From Deltaproteobacteria bacterium (lineage in GTDB: Bacteria; Desulfobacterota; B13-G15; RBG-16-54-18): a stretch of DNA of 64,000 bases. The stretch spans positions 239,564 to 303,563 of the forward strand of contig JAFGNJ010000005.1 in NCBI GenBank assembly GCA_016927065.1. Direction: 5' to 3'. The notes beneath the pieces are model-generated. The model saw only the letters and a list, made by a program, of their open reading frames with translations. It ran no database searches and was not told the DNA's origin. Positions 8,310-18,288 of this stretch are shown here, piece by piece. The first letter of the stretch is position 1; each line of letters opens with the position of its first letter. The position numbers and the translations under genes are program-made.

Positions 8310-9878
8310 TTATTTTGCGTATTCTACCGCTCTTGTTTCTCGGATAACTGTTACCTTTATCTGCCCGGGATAGCTTAACTCTTTCTCAATCTTGCGTGCG
8401 ATATCTTTTGAAAGCACTACCGCCTCCTCATCGGAGATCTCCTCATTTTGTACAATAATACGCACCTCTCTGCCTGCTTGAATGGCATAGGATTTTTCCA
8501 CACCCGAGAAAGAACTTGCGATTTCTTCAAGGTCCTCAAGGCGCTTAACATAAGTTTCAAGCATCTCCCTGCGGGCTCCAGGCCGAGCACCGGAGAGGGC
8601 ATCTGCCGCTTGAAGTAAAACCGCCAAGATATTATTGGTATCGGCTTCATCATGGTGGGCGGCAATGGCATCTACCACCTCTGCAGATTCTCCATATTTT
8701 TTGGCAAGATCAGCGCCGATAGTTGCGTGAACCCCTTCTACTTCATGATCCACCGCCTTACCGATATCATGAAGAAGCCCGGCCCGTTTGGCGAGCTTCA
8801 CGTTGAGATTCAATTCAGATGCCATGATCCCACAGAGGAAGGCCACTTCTAGTGAATGCTGATAGACATTTTGGGCAAAGCTGGTTCTATACCGCAACTT
8901 GCCGACCAGCTTGGTCAATTCGGCGTGCAATCCATGTACCCCGACGTCCAAGGCAGCCCGTTCCCCTGCCTCTTTGATTTCGGTTTCTATCTCCTGTTCC
9001 ACCTTGGCAACAATCTCTTCAATACGAGTCGGGTGAATCCTCCCGTCACTGATCAATCGCTCGAGGGCTACCCGTGCGACCTCACGTCTCACGGGGTTAA
9101 ATCCCGAAATGATAACTGCTTCAGGGGTATCGTCGATGATAAGATCAACGCCGGTGGCCGCTTCTAAGGCCCGAATGTTCCTCCCTTCCCTTCCGATTAT
9201 CCTCCCTTTCATCTCTTCATTGGGGAGATTGACCAATGAAACCGTTTTCTCCATCACGTACTCGCCAGCATACCGCTGCACAGCTAAGCTAATAACTTCC
9301 TTTGCCTTCTTGGCCGACTGTTCCCGGAGTTCCTCCTCAATCTCCTTTATTTTCTTGGCAGCCTCGTGCCGTGCCTCGTTTTCCATCCTTTCCATCAACA
9401 ATTTTTTGGCATCTTCAGAGGTGATATGGGCGACCTTCTCCAAACGCCCTTTTTCTTCAGCCACAAGTTCTTGATACTTTTTCTCCTGCTCCTTCACCAA
9501 TTTTTCCTGCTCTCCGAGAGCGCTTTCTTTCTTGTTGATCTCGATCTCTTTTGAATCCAATATGTCAACCTTTTTGTCTATATTTTCCTCTCTTTGCAAA
9601 AGCCTTTTTTCTAACCTTTGAAGCTCAGACTTCTTATCGGCCATTTCCTTATCGAAATCGGCCTTAGCCTGATACAGGGTATCCTTGGCTTGAAGCTCTG
9701 CTTCCTTTTGTACCATCTCTGCCTTCTTCTTAGCCTCGGCTAACGTCCTTTCCGCAATCTTTTCTGCTGAATCTAATTGAGACTCTCCTAACTTCTTCCG
9801 TATAAAAAACCCTGCGGCAACCCCCAACGCACCAGCGAAGATAAAAGCAGCGGTAAAAATCAAGACGGACATCTGCAT
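8310..9878 (-). CDS. rny: Ribonuclease Y
   Basis: A membrane-anchored endoribonuclease that initiates mRNA decay. Domains in order: an N-terminal transmembrane helix (about residues 4-26), a long charged coiled coil to about residue 200, a KH domain ([15 protein letters not shown]), and an HD domain ([13 protein letters not shown]) with the catalytic His-Asp pair near residue 368. The 522-residue length is typical. A Shine-Dalgarno sequence AAGGAGG lies 8 nt before the ATG. RNase Y is standard in Firmicutes and in many Deltaproteobacteria, which fits the suggested lineage. Confidence 0.97.
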   Translation of the reverse strand: MQMSVLIFTAAFIFAGALGVAAGFFIRKKLGESQLDSAEKIAERTLAEAKKKAEMVQKEAELQAKDTLYQAKADFDKEMADKKSELQRLEKRLLQREENIDKKVDILDSKEIEINKKESALGEQEKLVKEQEKKYQELVAEEKGRLEKVAHITSEDAKKLLMERMENEARHEAAKKIKEIEEELREQSAKKAKEVISLAVQRYAGEYVMEKTVSLVNLPNEEMKGRIIGREGRNIRALEAATGVDLIIDDTPEAVIISGFNPVRREVARVALERLISDGRIHPTRIEEIVAKVEQEIETEIKEAGERAALDVGVHGLHAELTKLVGKLRYRTSFAQNVYQHSLEVAFLCGIMASELNLNVKLAKRAGLLHDIGKAVDHEVEGVHATIGADLAKKYGESAEVVDAIAAHHDEADTNNILAVLLQAADALSGARPGARREMLETYVKRLEDLEEIASSFSGVEKSYAIQAGREVRIIVQNEEISDEEAVVLSKDIARKIEKELSYPGQIKVTVIRETRAVEYAK

Positions 9879-9928
9879 TGATGCACCTCCTTACTGGTAT
9901 TCATACAATACCTGGGGCTTAGCTCAAG

Positions 9929-10136
9929 AAAAAAGGGTGGGTTGTTAAAGCAGGGAATCCCTCAACTCAGGGAACATCCTCCTGTAACTGTTTGTTGCGT
10001 CTGTGAGCAATCACTATACAACTGCTGAAATGTCGCAATCAATTCCCTTACCTTATACACACTGCTTTTTATTCCATCAAAGGCCCAACGGCCTTTTTGG
10101 GGAGGCTAATCCTACTCGACAGCTTGGTACCCACTC
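9929..10136 (-). ncRNA. ssrS: Candidate 6S RNA (ssrS-like)
   Basis: The space between zapA and rny can fold into one long rod on the minus strand. The 5' segments GTGGGT (10129-10134), AAGC and GGATTAGCCTCC can pair with GGAGGATGTTCC, GCTT and ACCCAC (9937-9942) at the 3' end, and a TTTTTT tract follows (9929-9934). A terminal hairpin AGCAGT...ATTGCT sits near the middle. Long closing helices around a central bubble, about 200 nt in length, and a position directly after zapA all match 6S RNA, which inhibits sigma-70 RNA polymerase. The primary sequence was not compared to a covariance model, so this remains a candidate. Confidence 0.55.
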
Positions 10137-10150
10137 ACCTTTTTCCCCGT

Positions 10151-10435
10151 TCACCCCATCTTTAAAGTAATAAACTCCTCCAATCGATCGGCTTTGTCCT
10201 GTATTCGCTGTAAGAGCTCTTCTTTGTTAACCTTCTCCTGCAAATATTGTTGGGCGATATTCAAGGCTGTCAGAATAGCTATATGTAGACTGTCCACCGA
10301 CTTCGTATTCTCTGCAACCTCTTGCATCTTACCGTCCACATAGGCAGCTACCTGTTTTACCTGCTCCTCAGAAAACTCACTCTTTATTGAATATCGTTGG
10401 CCAAAAATCTCAACTTCAATATTCCTCTTCACCAT
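10151..10435 (-). CDS. zapA: Cell division protein ZapA
   Basis: A 94-residue protein that bundles FtsZ filaments at midcell. The N-terminal block NIEVEIFGQRYSIKSEFSEEQVKQVAAYVD is the ZapA globular head, and the rest is a coiled coil with HIAILTALNIAQQYLQ. I chose the ATG at 10435, 7 nt after AGGGG, over the GTG used by the track. It is co-transcribed with the upstream coiled-coil gene (zapB-like), with about 30 nt between them. Confidence 0.9.
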   Translation of the reverse strand: MVKRNIEVEIFGQRYSIKSEFSEEQVKQVAAYVDGKMQEVAENTKSVDSLHIAILTALNIAQQYLQEKVNKEELLQRIQDKADRLEEFITLKMG

Positions 10436-10467
10436 CACTGATCCCCTTCATGGCACTATAAACATCG

Positions 10468-10710
10468 TTATCTGTCTAAGGGGATCCCCTCCAGTCTTTC
10501 AATCAGCCGTTCTATTTTTGTTCGTACCTCCAACCGTTCATTCGTGAGTGTAGATATTTCCTCTCTTAAACCTGCTAGTTCCTTTTCTTTCTCTTGCATC
10601 TGAGAAATAAGTCCTTCTTTCTCTTCCTGTAATGCGGTGTAACTCTCTAGTATCGTGTTTAATCGATCCTCCAATATTGCAAATTTTTCTATGTCGTTCT
10701 CCTTTTCCAT
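10468..10710 (-). CDS. zapB: ZapB-like coiled-coil cell division protein
   Basis: An 80-residue, almost entirely coiled-coil, highly charged protein (LEDRLNTILESYTALQEEKE...EISTLTNERLEVRTKIERLI). Size, heptad pattern and its position immediately upstream of zapA suggest a ZapB-type FtsZ-ring accessory protein. Coiled coils are low in family information, so the call leans on context. The ATG has no nearby Shine-Dalgarno sequence, and a good promoter places the predicted transcript start only about 8 nt upstream. Confidence 0.65.
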   Translation of the reverse strand: MEKENDIEKFAILEDRLNTILESYTALQEEKEGLISQMQEKEKELAGLREEISTLTNERLEVRTKIERLIERLEGIPLDR

Positions 10711-10724
10711 ATTAGAATGAAAAT

Positions 10725-10753
10725 ATAGTAGACTCCTTTCAATGCAAAGTCAA
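10725..10753 (-). promoter_or_regulatory. Sigma-70-type promoter for zapB-zapA
   Basis: On the minus strand TTGACT (10748-10753) and TACTAT (10725-10730) are separated by exactly 17 nt. The predicted transcript start near 10718 leaves only about 8 nt before the zapB ATG, so the mRNA would be almost leaderless. Confidence 0.65.
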
Positions 10754-11137
10754 GCGCTTCGCACGTTAGGATCGCGCAGAGTATGTTAGAAGCTGACGAA
10801 CCAGAACAAGAGGAATGCCTGATAATCGCGCCGATTAAAAAGGTATTTGTCTGCCATTTTCAATGCTATAAAATCAGCGGTGGGCATCCAATATGGAAAT
10901 GGCACAAAAATATTGACTTAAAAACAAAATTTTTAATACAGAAGACTCGTAACCAAGGTGTCCTTCTTAATATTTAGAAGAAAAACTGGCCCTATAAAAA
11001 GGGAGCGCCTTCACAGGCGTGGCTAGCCAGCTAATGCATTTTTTTGAGCATCGGCACCTTAATTTTAACGTGGTGCCGCCTTAAGCAGCTAAAATCATTA
11101 CAATAATGCCTTGCCGCACGGTCTGCTTTATGTATGA
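10754..11137. other. Intergenic region without a supported gene
   Basis: A 384-bp AT-rich stretch between the zapB promoter and the ferritin-like pseudogene. A 64-codon plus-strand ORF (10783-10977) has no recognisable features. Short inverted repeats occur: CGCCT-TCAC-AGGCG near 10997-11010, and CGGCACC...GGTGCCG near 11051-11076 next to a T-run at about 11040. These may be decayed terminators. No tRNA was seen. Confidence 0.4.
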
Positions 11138-11603
11138 TCACATCCACTGCATGAAGTGCTCTTCATACTCTCGCTCAAGGGTCTCTTTATGGTTCAACTC
11201 CTCCTTGGCAAGTCTGGAGAATAATTCTCCAAGTTCCGACTTCTCGTAGTTTCCTTGAAGTATGTGGTAAAGGTTTTAGGCCTCCTGTTCTTTCTTAATT
11301 GCGAACAACATCACATCTTGAAGACTGCTGTCAGAATCAATATCTTCGGCGATTATATAGTCGCTGACGTGTAGGTCAGCGACCTTTTTTTCACCTCCGA
11401 TACGCTCTATCATTCCTCCCTTGAGCACATTCTCCAATAAGTTCTTGTGACCCAACTCCTGCTTGGCTAAATCTTCAAGAAGTGTCTTAGCACCGGCGTC
11501 TTTGACTCTGTCTTGAAACATAAGATAGAGCTCTCGGGCATCATGCTCTCTGCGAATGGCAAAAGTCAAAATATCCTGCAGGGTATCGAATTGCGATGTG
11601 TAC
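11138..11603 (-). pseudogene. Ferritin-like/rubrerythrin-type protein, disrupted by an in-frame stop and loss of the start codon
   Basis: The minus-strand frame encodes FDTLQDILTFAIRREHDARELYLMF and continues to FAIKKEQEA, then a TAA at 11276-11278. Beyond it the same frame stays open for 46 codons (NLYHILQGNYEKSELGELFSRLAKEELNHKETLEREY...) to a TGA at 11138-11140. The second half repeats the ELxHK pattern of the first half (AKQELGHKNLLE), so both belong to one ferritin-like domain split by one nonsense codon. A perfect AAAGGAGG lies just upstream, yet no ATG/GTG/TTG occurs at a proper distance in frame; a 2-nt loss from ATGTCG would explain it. The TAA is not UGA, so selenocysteine does not rescue it. 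Confidence 0.7.
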
Positions 11604-11780
11604 CTCCTTTAATTGAAGTGTTTATCGGCTCGCTGATACTATTATTTATAGGAGGAGCCGTACTTATCAAGGTGTGATTCCCAACAAGGAACTCGCGGGA
11701 GCGGAACATAAGTTATGTATACCAAAGACTAAGCTCAATGAAGACGCAATCAAATCTTATCTGCTCATCTATTTTCCATC

Positions 11781-12695
11781 TCACGTTCCGATACCCTTCT
11801 CCTGTAAAAATACCAATCCATCCAGGACCTCTTGCCCTTGAGCCTGGGGGTGGATCTCCATGATCTTGATCGCCCCCTCCGGGATGTATTTTTTGATCAT
11901 CTCAAATGAGATTTCCCCTTTGCCTGGGGGGTTATGGTCGTCGAGCTTCAGGGCATCGTGGAGGTGTGTTCCTACCAAGTGAGGGGCATAGCGCTGCAAG
12001 AGTTCCTCATGCTTTAGGATCCCCAGGGTTTCGAAGACCGCGGCGTGGCCGGTGTCGTGCCAGTAGCCGATTGGGGCGCCACGGAACTGATCGAGGATGA
12101 TCCCGATCTCCTCCTTGTCGGGCATCTCCTGAAAGTAGTAGCGGTTTTCGATCCCCAGGATCACCCCCAATTGCTCCGCCCGCTTGAGGATACGATCAAG
12201 ACTGAACAACAGGGCATCCAAATGGGGACCTCGCTTTTGCGCCCGTGCCTCTCGTTCCCGCTGCAAGAGTTCTACGTCCTCCTTATTCCATGCCCCCTCT
12301 CGATAGAGCTGTTGCAACCCGTTCCTGGGCAGGTCCGTCTCCACCCTGCCCAGATGCAGGACCACGGCCCGCGCCCCCAGGTCATGGGCGTGCTCAATGG
12401 TGCGGGAGGTGTAGAAGACCCCTTTTGCACGTTCCTCACTGTCCAGCGATGAGAGGGAGAAACAATCACCGCTCGCCCGCTCAGGGGGGAGGATTGCGGG
12501 GACGGGGAAGTAATTATGGATGCTCAGGACCTGAATCTCGTTGGCCCGAATCCGGGGGAGGATCTCCTGGTAGATCTGTTCGGTGATACGATACTCCAGC
12601 TCGACAGCCGCAAACCCCAGATCGAGAATAGGGCCGAGCAGATCGTCGCCGGACCGGGCTGCCCTGGAGGTCCAGACCGTGGAGAGTCCGATCAC
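11781..12695 (-). CDS. Sugar phosphate isomerase/epimerase family (xylose isomerase-like TIM barrel) protein
   Basis: A 304-residue AP-endonuclease-2-fold/TIM-barrel protein. Typical blocks are [12 protein letters not shown] near the N-terminus, [26 protein letters not shown] with a metal-ligand Glu, [12 protein letters not shown] and [25 protein letters not shown], which supply the His, Asp and Glu metal ligands of this superfamily. The true substrate is unknown. It overlaps the 3' end of trmFO by 4 nt, so the two are probably co-translated. Confidence 0.82.
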   Translation of the reverse strand: MIGLSTVWTSRAARSGDDLLGPILDLGFAAVELEYRITEQIYQEILPRIRANEIQVLSIHNYFPVPAILPPERASGDCFSLSSLDSEERAKGVFYTSRTIEHAHDLGARAVVLHLGRVETDLPRNGLQQLYREGAWNKEDVELLQREREARAQKRGPHLDALLFSLDRILKRAEQLGVILGIENRYYFQEMPDKEEIGIILDQFRGAPIGYWHDTGHAAVFETLGILKHEELLQRYAPHLVGTHLHDALKLDDHNPPGKGEISFEMIKKYIPEGAIKIMEIHPQAQGQEVLDGLVFLQEKGIGT

Positions 12696-14002
12696 GCGAC
12701 GGCCTCCCGCCAGGTCTCCAGGTCCCGCAGGGCCCGCTCGCTCATGCGCCGCCGCTTCTCACGCTTGCCCCCACGTCCTTCTAAGGGAGGGAAGAGGCCG
12801 AAGTTGATGTTCATGGGCTGGAAGTCGCGGGCGTAGAGGTTGGTGATGTGTCCTATCAAGGCCCCCATGGCCGTGGTCCGGGGAGGGGAAATAATCTCCT
12901 TTCCCTGGATAGAACGTGCTGCATTGACCCCGGCCAAGAAGCCCATGGCCGTTGATTCCATGTACCCCTCCACCCCGGTGATCTGACCGGCAAAGAAGAT
13001 GCGCGGGTCACTCTTGAGTTGCAATGTGTTATTCAAGATTCGGGGGGCATCGATGAAGGTATTGCGGTGCAGGCTCCCGTGCCGGGCAAATTCCGCCCGC
13101 TCCAAGCCGGGTATGAGGCGGAAGATCCGCTCCTGCTCGGGATAGGTCAGCTTGGTCTGAAAACCCACGATGTTGAAGAGGGTCCCCTCCTTGTTCTCAT
13201 GGCGAAGCTGCACCACGGCAAAGGGTTGCTCTCCGGTGCGGGGGTCGAGCAGCCCCACCGGCTTCATGGGGCCGAAGGCGAGGGTGGCTTGGCCCCGCTC
13301 GGCCAGGTCCTCGATGGGGAGACACCCCTCAAAGGGCATGGCCTCCTCAAAGTCCCGTAAGGATACTTTGTCCCCCTCACGCACGGCCTTGACGAAGCGA
13401 TAGTACTCCTCTTTATTCATGGGGCAGTTGACGTAGTCTGCACCTCCCTTGCCGTATCTGGATCCCTTAAAGGCGATATCGAAGTTGATGGAGTCCGCCG
13501 TCACGATGGGGGAGATGGCATCGTAAAAGGCGAGCGAGCGGCGATAAGTCAGCTCTATGACGGCCTCGGCCAGGGCCTCGGAGGTCAGGGGACCGGTGGC
13601 GATGATCACGATCCCTTCTTCTGGAATGGAGGTTACTTCTTTCCTAACGATTTCGATCTCACCCTTGGCCTCCAGGGCCTCGGTGATGTGGCGGGAGAAG
13701 ACTTCTCGATCCACGGCCAAGGCGCTCCCGGCAGGGACTCGGCTCTGATCGGCTGTATGGATGATGAGGGAGCCCAATTGGCGCAGCTCCTCCTTGAGCA
13801 GGCCGGGGGCAGTCTCCGGGTCTTCGGACTTGAGGGAGTTGCTGCAGACCAACTCCCCCAACAGGGGTGACTGGTGGGCCTCTGAGAAGCGCTTCGGCTT
13901 CATCTCATAGAGGGTCACCGCTATCCCTCGCCGGACCGCCTGCCAGGCTGCCTCACTCCCAGCCAAACCACCGCCGATGATCAACAATCGCTTGTCATGC
14001 AT
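12692..14002 (-). CDS. trmFO: Methylenetetrahydrofolate-tRNA-(uracil-5-)-methyltransferase TrmFO
   Basis: A folate- and FAD-dependent enzyme that makes m5U54 in the tRNA T-loop. The FAD-binding [15 protein letters not shown] is at the N-terminus, followed by [25 protein letters not shown]-type [21 protein letters not shown], and [20 protein letters not shown] at the C-terminus, all TrmFO signatures. I chose the ATG at 14002 (436 residues, usual length), which starts directly at [11 protein letters not shown]. The 32 extra residues in the track are basic and Cys-containing and not expected. Confidence 0.95.
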   Translation of the reverse strand: MHDKRLLIIGGGLAGSEAAWQAVRRGIAVTLYEMKPKRFSEAHQSPLLGELVCSNSLKSEDPETAPGLLKEELRQLGSLIIHTADQSRVPAGSALAVDREVFSRHITEALEAKGEIEIVRKEVTSIPEEGIVIIATGPLTSEALAEAVIELTYRRSLAFYDAISPIVTADSINFDIAFKGSRYGKGGADYVNCPMNKEEYYRFVKAVREGDKVSLRDFEEAMPFEGCLPIEDLAERGQATLAFGPMKPVGLLDPRTGEQPFAVVQLRHENKEGTLFNIVGFQTKLTYPEQERIFRLIPGLERAEFARHGSLHRNTFIDAPRILNNTLQLKSDPRIFFAGQITGVEGYMESTAMGFLAGVNAARSIQGKEIISPPRTTAMGALIGHITNLYARDFQPMNINFGLFPPLEGRGGKREKRRRMSERALRDLETWREAVA

Positions 14003-14211
14003 TTTCCGCTTTCGAATACATTTCTTGTCATTACACTTACTCCTTTTCGGAAAAGGGGTTCTCTTCCTTATTTTGCCACAGCAACCTTCCTCAGACAATG
14101 CAAAGGATCCGGCTGGGGGTTGATTTAAATCAATCTTGCAGTGTGGTGAACTGTGAACTATTACCCTGTATATATAACAAATCGGTAACGAGGTGTCAAA
14201 AAGGAGAAGAT

Positions 14212-14970
14212 GTGTTGACTTGCAGGGGTTATGTCATTACCATTAGCTATAAAGAGGATTTAAGAGGTCAAACCCCTTTGTCTGTACCCCCTGCTGACTA
14301 CGAGAAAAAATGGCGCGTCCTGTACAAGGTCTCCGAGGCCTTGGAGAGCAAGTACGGTGTGCCGGACACAGGTGGTCTGGATGACCCCTTGGAGGTCTTG
14401 ATCCGCACCATCCTCTCTCAAAACACCAACGACAGAAACCGCGATCTGGCCTATGGGGAATTGCAGAGGAGGTTTCCCCGCTGGGAGGACATCATTGAGG
14501 CCGACACAGATGCAATCGCCGAGGCCATCAAGATTGGGGGACTGAATCAGCAGAAGGCGAAGAGGATCAAAGAGGTCCTGGGCTGGGTGCAGGTCCGATG
14601 GGGGGGGATGACCCTTTCCCCGCTCTGTAACATGGAGACAGAGGAGGCCATGGACATCCTGCTCGATTTAAAGGGGGTCGGCCCCAAGACCGCCAACTGT
14701 GTCTTGGCCTTCGGGTGCGGCAGGGATGTCTTCCCGGTGGACACCCATATCCTGAGGGTCACCAAACGGTTGGGCCTCATCCCCGCGCAGGTGACGACAG
14801 AGCAGGCCCATAAATCCCTGGCCCAGTTGGTCCCCCCTGGCAAGGCCATTCCCCTGCACCTCAACCTCATCAGATATGGGAGGGAGCAGTGCAAGGTCCG
14901 CCAGCCGCGCTGTGGGAGTTGTCTCTTCCCGGAATTGTGCACTCTCTCCTTGGAGCAGAGAGGTGAGTGA
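14212..14970 (+). CDS. nth: Endonuclease III-family DNA glycosylase/AP lyase
   Basis: A base-excision-repair enzyme. The helix-hairpin-helix block [18 protein letters not shown] holds the catalytic Lys, and [15 protein letters not shown] holds the catalytic Asp. A C-terminal 4Fe-4S loop C-x6-C-x2-C-x5-C ([11 protein letters not shown]...C) is complete. The start at GTG 14212 lies 5 nt after AAAGGAG; the track start at 14098 adds an unlikely Cys-rich leader. It overlaps mfd by 8 nt, pairing two DNA-repair genes. Substrate range (thymine glycol versus other lesions) is not predictable here. Confidence 0.9.
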   Translation: MLTCRGYVITISYKEDLRGQTPLSVPPADYEKKWRVLYKVSEALESKYGVPDTGGLDDPLEVLIRTILSQNTNDRNRDLAYGELQRRFPRWEDIIEADTDAIAEAIKIGGLNQQKAKRIKEVLGWVQVRWGGMTLSPLCNMETEEAMDILLDLKGVGPKTANCVLAFGCGRDVFPVDTHILRVTKRLGLIPAQVTTEQAHKSLAQLVPPGKAIPLHLNLIRYGREQCKVRQPRCGSCLFPELCTLSLEQRGE

Positions 14971-17900
14971 GGACCGGCTCAGGGATAAAGAAAATTTCTG
15001 CGGCATAGAGGAGCTCCTGCACCTGACTACGAGGGCGTGGGAGAAGGGGGAGGGGCTCGCCATTGCAGGGTTGGAGGGGGGGGGCAAGGGGTTTTTCATC
15101 AACCTCCTCGGGAGGGAGATTTCTCCACTCTTGGTCATCACCCCAGACCGGAATAGGGCCGAGGCCCTGTTCGAAGCAATCCTCTTTTTCACCCCCCCTG
15201 AGGAGCGCGAAGGAATCCTCCTTTTCCCCTCCGATGGCATCCCGTACGGAGATATCCCCTCGTTGGGTCTTATCGCCCAGCGGATGAAGGCTCTGCGGTT
15301 TCTTGCTGAAAGCAAAGCCTCTGTGGTCATCGCTCCCATCCAAGGTATCCAGGGCATGGTCATTCCCCAGCAGGTCCTTATTGAATCACTAATACGCATT
15401 GAAGTGGGGCACGAGCGGGATCGGGAGGCACTGGTGCAAGATTGCATTGCCCTCGGCTACAGCCGTGTCGAGATGGTGGAGGAGCGGGGGGAGATGAGCC
15501 TGCGGGGGGGGATCATGGATATCTATCCCCTCGATCAGGATCGCCCCCTCAGGCTGGAGTTCTTCGGCGACCAGGTGGCCTCTCTGCGCACCTTTGATGA
15601 GGAGACCCAGCGGTCAACGGAACAGGTCAGGGAGGCCGTCATCACCCCCATGGGGGGGGAGGAAAAGGGCGTCTTCTTCGAGTATCTCCCCGCTCAAACG
15701 CCCGTCCTCCTCGATACCCCCCTCGAGGTCGAACACGAGGCCCAGGAGTTTTGGGAGGGGTTGAGGAGAGGCGGCGGGGAGGATCGCTATCTCTCGCCTG
15801 ATACCGTGATGGCCATGATCAGGGAGAGACCCCTGGCCGAGATGGGAGGGTGGGTGCTTACCACCCAAAGCCCTCCCCGGGCCGCACTGCGCGCCTCCTC
15901 CAACGAGGGACTTTCCAGAGAGATCAGGGCATCGGGGCTCAAGGCCTTGTCCCAAGCGGTCCAGGGATGGCTGCACGAGAAATGGGCGGTCTATATTACT
16001 GCGCAGACCCCTGGGCAAGGGAAGCGCCTTGTGGAGCTCCTCGAGGACTTCGGGTTGAAAAAGGTGGGCATGCAGGGTACCTTTCCCCCTCATCCCTTGA
16101 AGAGTCGCGGCCGCCTCGTGATTGTGGTAGGGGACCTCAGGGTCGGTTTTTGTCTCCCCATCGAGGGGATCGCGGTGGTGACCGAGGAGGAGATCTTCGG
16201 CCTGAAGCAAAGGGTCGGCCACGGCAGGCGGGCTCAACCGACACCCTTTACCCCCTACGAGGACCTCAGGGGCGGAGATCATGTGGTCCATGTCGACTAC
16301 GGCATAGGGCTTTATCGAGGTTTAGTGAGACTGGAAGGAGAGGGGGTAGAGAACGACTACCTCTTCATAGAGTACGAGGGAGGGGATAAACTCTATGTGC
16401 CGGTGGATCGGTTCAATCTGGTCCACAAGTATATCGGGACGGGTGAGGGCACACCTCAACTCGATCGGTTGGGGGGGCAGGCCTGGCAAAAGACTAAAAA
16501 ACGGGTCAAGCGGGCGGTCGAGGAAGCGGCTAGAGAGCTCCTGGAGATCTACGCCGCCCGCAAGGCCTTTCAGGGCTTCGCATTCTCACCTCGCGATATC
16601 TACGTCAAGGAGTTTGAAGCGGGCTTTCAGTATGAAGAGACCCCCGATCAGGGGGAGGCCATCGAGCGGGTGATGGAGGATATGGAGGCACCAAGGCCTG
16701 CGGACCGGTTGGTGTGCGGGGATGTGGGATACGGGAAGACCGAGGTGGCCATCCGGGCGGCCTTCAAGGCGGCCCTGGACAACAAGCAGACGGCCGTGCT
16801 GGTCCCCACCACCGTCTTGGCCCAACAGCACCTCGCGACCTTTACTGCTCGACTCCGCGGCTATCCGATGGTGGTGGAGAGCCTGAGCAGGTTCAAGTCC
16901 CGTGCCGAACAGGGGGTGATCCTGCAACGCCTCAAAGAGGGGACGATCGATATCATCATCGCCACCCACCGCCTTCTCCGGCCCGACGTTTCGTTTCGTG
17001 ATTTGGGGCTCTTGATCATCGATGAAGAACATCGCTTCGGCGTCTCCCACAAAGAGCGATTAAAGGAGATGAAGAAATTGGTGGATTGCATCACCCTCAC
17101 CGCCACCCCCATCCCTCGTACCTTGCAGATGTCGCTCGTGGGGATCAGGGATCTGAGCTTGATCACCACCCCTCCCCCCAATCGCCAGTCCATCCGCACC
17201 CATCTCATCACCTTTGACCAGGAAGTGATCAAAGAGGCCATCCTCAGAGAGATCGACAGGGGCGGCCAAATCTTCTTCGTGCACAACCGGGTGCGGGATA
17301 TCGACGCCATGGCCTCCCTCGTGCAGGGGCTGGCCCCTGGAGTCCGTCTCGCCATCGCCCACGGGCAGATGCGGGAGCGGGCCTTGGAGGGGGTGATGAT
17401 GCAGTTTGTCCGCAATGAGGTCGACCTCCTGGTCTGCACCAGCATCATCGAATCGGGCTTGGACATCCCCAATGCCAATACGATCATCATTAACCACGCG
17501 GAGCGCTTTGGCCTGGCGGACCTCTACCAGCTCAGGGGAAGAGTAGGCAGATCCGCCGAGCGGGCCTACGCCTACTTGATCGTCCCCCCCCGCCAGCACC
17601 TTTCCCGAGAGGCTTTTAAGAGGTTGCGGGCCATTCAGGAATTGAGCGAATTGGGTTCAGGGTTTCGGCTGGCCATGCGGGATTTGGAGATCAGGGGGGC
17701 CGGAAACCTCTTGGGCCACGTCCAATCGGGGCACATCGCCGAGGTGGGGTTCGAGCTCTATAACAGCCTCTTGGAAAAGGCCATGAGGGAGCTCAAGGGT
17801 GAAGAGGTGCAAGAGCGGGTGACCCCTGAGATACATATCCCCATCGAGGCCTTCATCCCCGCCGAGTATATCACCAACGACAATCAACGTCTCCTCTTCT

Positions 17901-18253
17901 ACAAGAGGCTATCCGCCCTGCAAGACGAAGAAGAGATCGAGGAGATCACGGGAGAGCTGAGGGACCGCTTCGGCCCGCCCCCGGCACCTTTATTGAACCT
18001 CCTGGAGGTCATCAAATTAAAGATATGGCTAAGTCAGTTTTCAGTCCAGCGATTCGAGTTCAGGGATAACCGGGTGGTGTTGACCTTTGTCCCCGACGGA
18101 GCGATCTCCCCGGAAAAGGTGATAAATCTCATCCAACAGGGGGGCGGCACGTACCAATTGACCCCGGATATGAGGTTGCTCTATACACCCGCGGCAGGGG
18201 AGTGGAGGGGGGTGCTGGATGAAACAAGAAACATCTTGCAAGGGCTGGTGTGA
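14963..18253 (+). CDS. mfd: Transcription-repair coupling factor Mfd
   Basis: An ATP-dependent translocase that removes stalled RNA polymerase and recruits UvrA. Domains in order: UvrB-like N-terminal region (about residues 20-330), RNA-polymerase-interaction domain (GDHVVHVDYGIGLYRGLVRLE), RecG-like helicase motor with Walker A GDVGYGKTEVA, DEEH box (IIDEEHRFGV) and TATPIPRTLQMSL, QLRGRVGRS in motif VI, and a C-terminal TRCF domain. I chose GTG 14963, 7 nt after a GGAG and overlapping nth; the track start at 14876 lies inside nth. The resulting ~1096 residues is slightly shorter than E. coli Mfd but within the family range. Confidence 0.96.
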   Translation: MSEDRLRDKENFCGIEELLHLTTRAWEKGEGLAIAGLEGGGKGFFINLLGREISPLLVITPDRNRAEALFEAILFFTPPEEREGILLFPSDGIPYGDIPSLGLIAQRMKALRFLAESKASVVIAPIQGIQGMVIPQQVLIESLIRIEVGHERDREALVQDCIALGYSRVEMVEERGEMSLRGGIMDIYPLDQDRPLRLEFFGDQVASLRTFDEETQRSTEQVREAVITPMGGEEKGVFFEYLPAQTPVLLDTPLEVEHEAQEFWEGLRRGGGEDRYLSPDTVMAMIRERPLAEMGGWVLTTQSPPRAALRASSNEGLSREIRASGLKALSQAVQGWLHEKWAVYITAQTPGQGKRLVELLEDFGLKKVGMQGTFPPHPLKSRGRLVIVVGDLRVGFCLPIEGIAVVTEEEIFGLKQRVGHGRRAQPTPFTPYEDLRGGDHVVHVDYGIGLYRGLVRLEGEGVENDYLFIEYEGGDKLYVPVDRFNLVHKYIGTGEGTPQLDRLGGQAWQKTKKRVKRAVEEAARELLEIYAARKAFQGFAFSPRDIYVKEFEAGFQYEETPDQGEAIERVMEDMEAPRPADRLVCGDVGYGKTEVAIRAAFKAALDNKQTAVLVPTTVLAQQHLATFTARLRGYPMVVESLSRFKSRAEQGVILQRLKEGTIDIIIATHRLLRPDVSFRDLGLLIIDEEHRFGVSHKERLKEMKKLVDCITLTATPIPRTLQMSLVGIRDLSLITTPPPNRQSIRTHLITFDQEVIKEAILREIDRGGQIFFVHNRVRDIDAMASLVQGLAPGVRLAIAHGQMRERALEGVMMQFVRNEVDLLVCTSIIESGLDIPNANTIIINHAERFGLADLYQLRGRVGRSAERAYAYLIVPPRQHLSREAFKRLRAIQELSELGSGFRLAMRDLEIRGAGNLLGHVQSGHIAEVGFELYNSLLEKAMRELKGEEVQERVTPEIHIPIEAFIPAEYITNDNQRLLFYKRLSALQDEEEIEEITGELRDRFGPPPAPLLNLLEVIKLKIWLSQFSVQRFEFRDNRVVLTFVPDGAISPEKVINLIQQGGGTYQLTPDMRLLYTPAAGEWRGVLDETRNILQGLV

Positions 18254-18288
18254 TATGATAGTTTTCTGAGCATATACGAGGTTATAAC

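Noticed and set aside
10783-10977. 64-codon plus-strand ORF upstream of the zapB promoter
   Set aside because: No Shine-Dalgarno sequence, no recognisable motif, and poor coding character; it lies in a divergent non-coding region.
11276-11278. Possible selenocysteine or recoded stop in the ferritin-like gene, given selA nearby
   Set aside because: The stop is TAA, not TGA, and the start codon is also missing, so decay explains it better.
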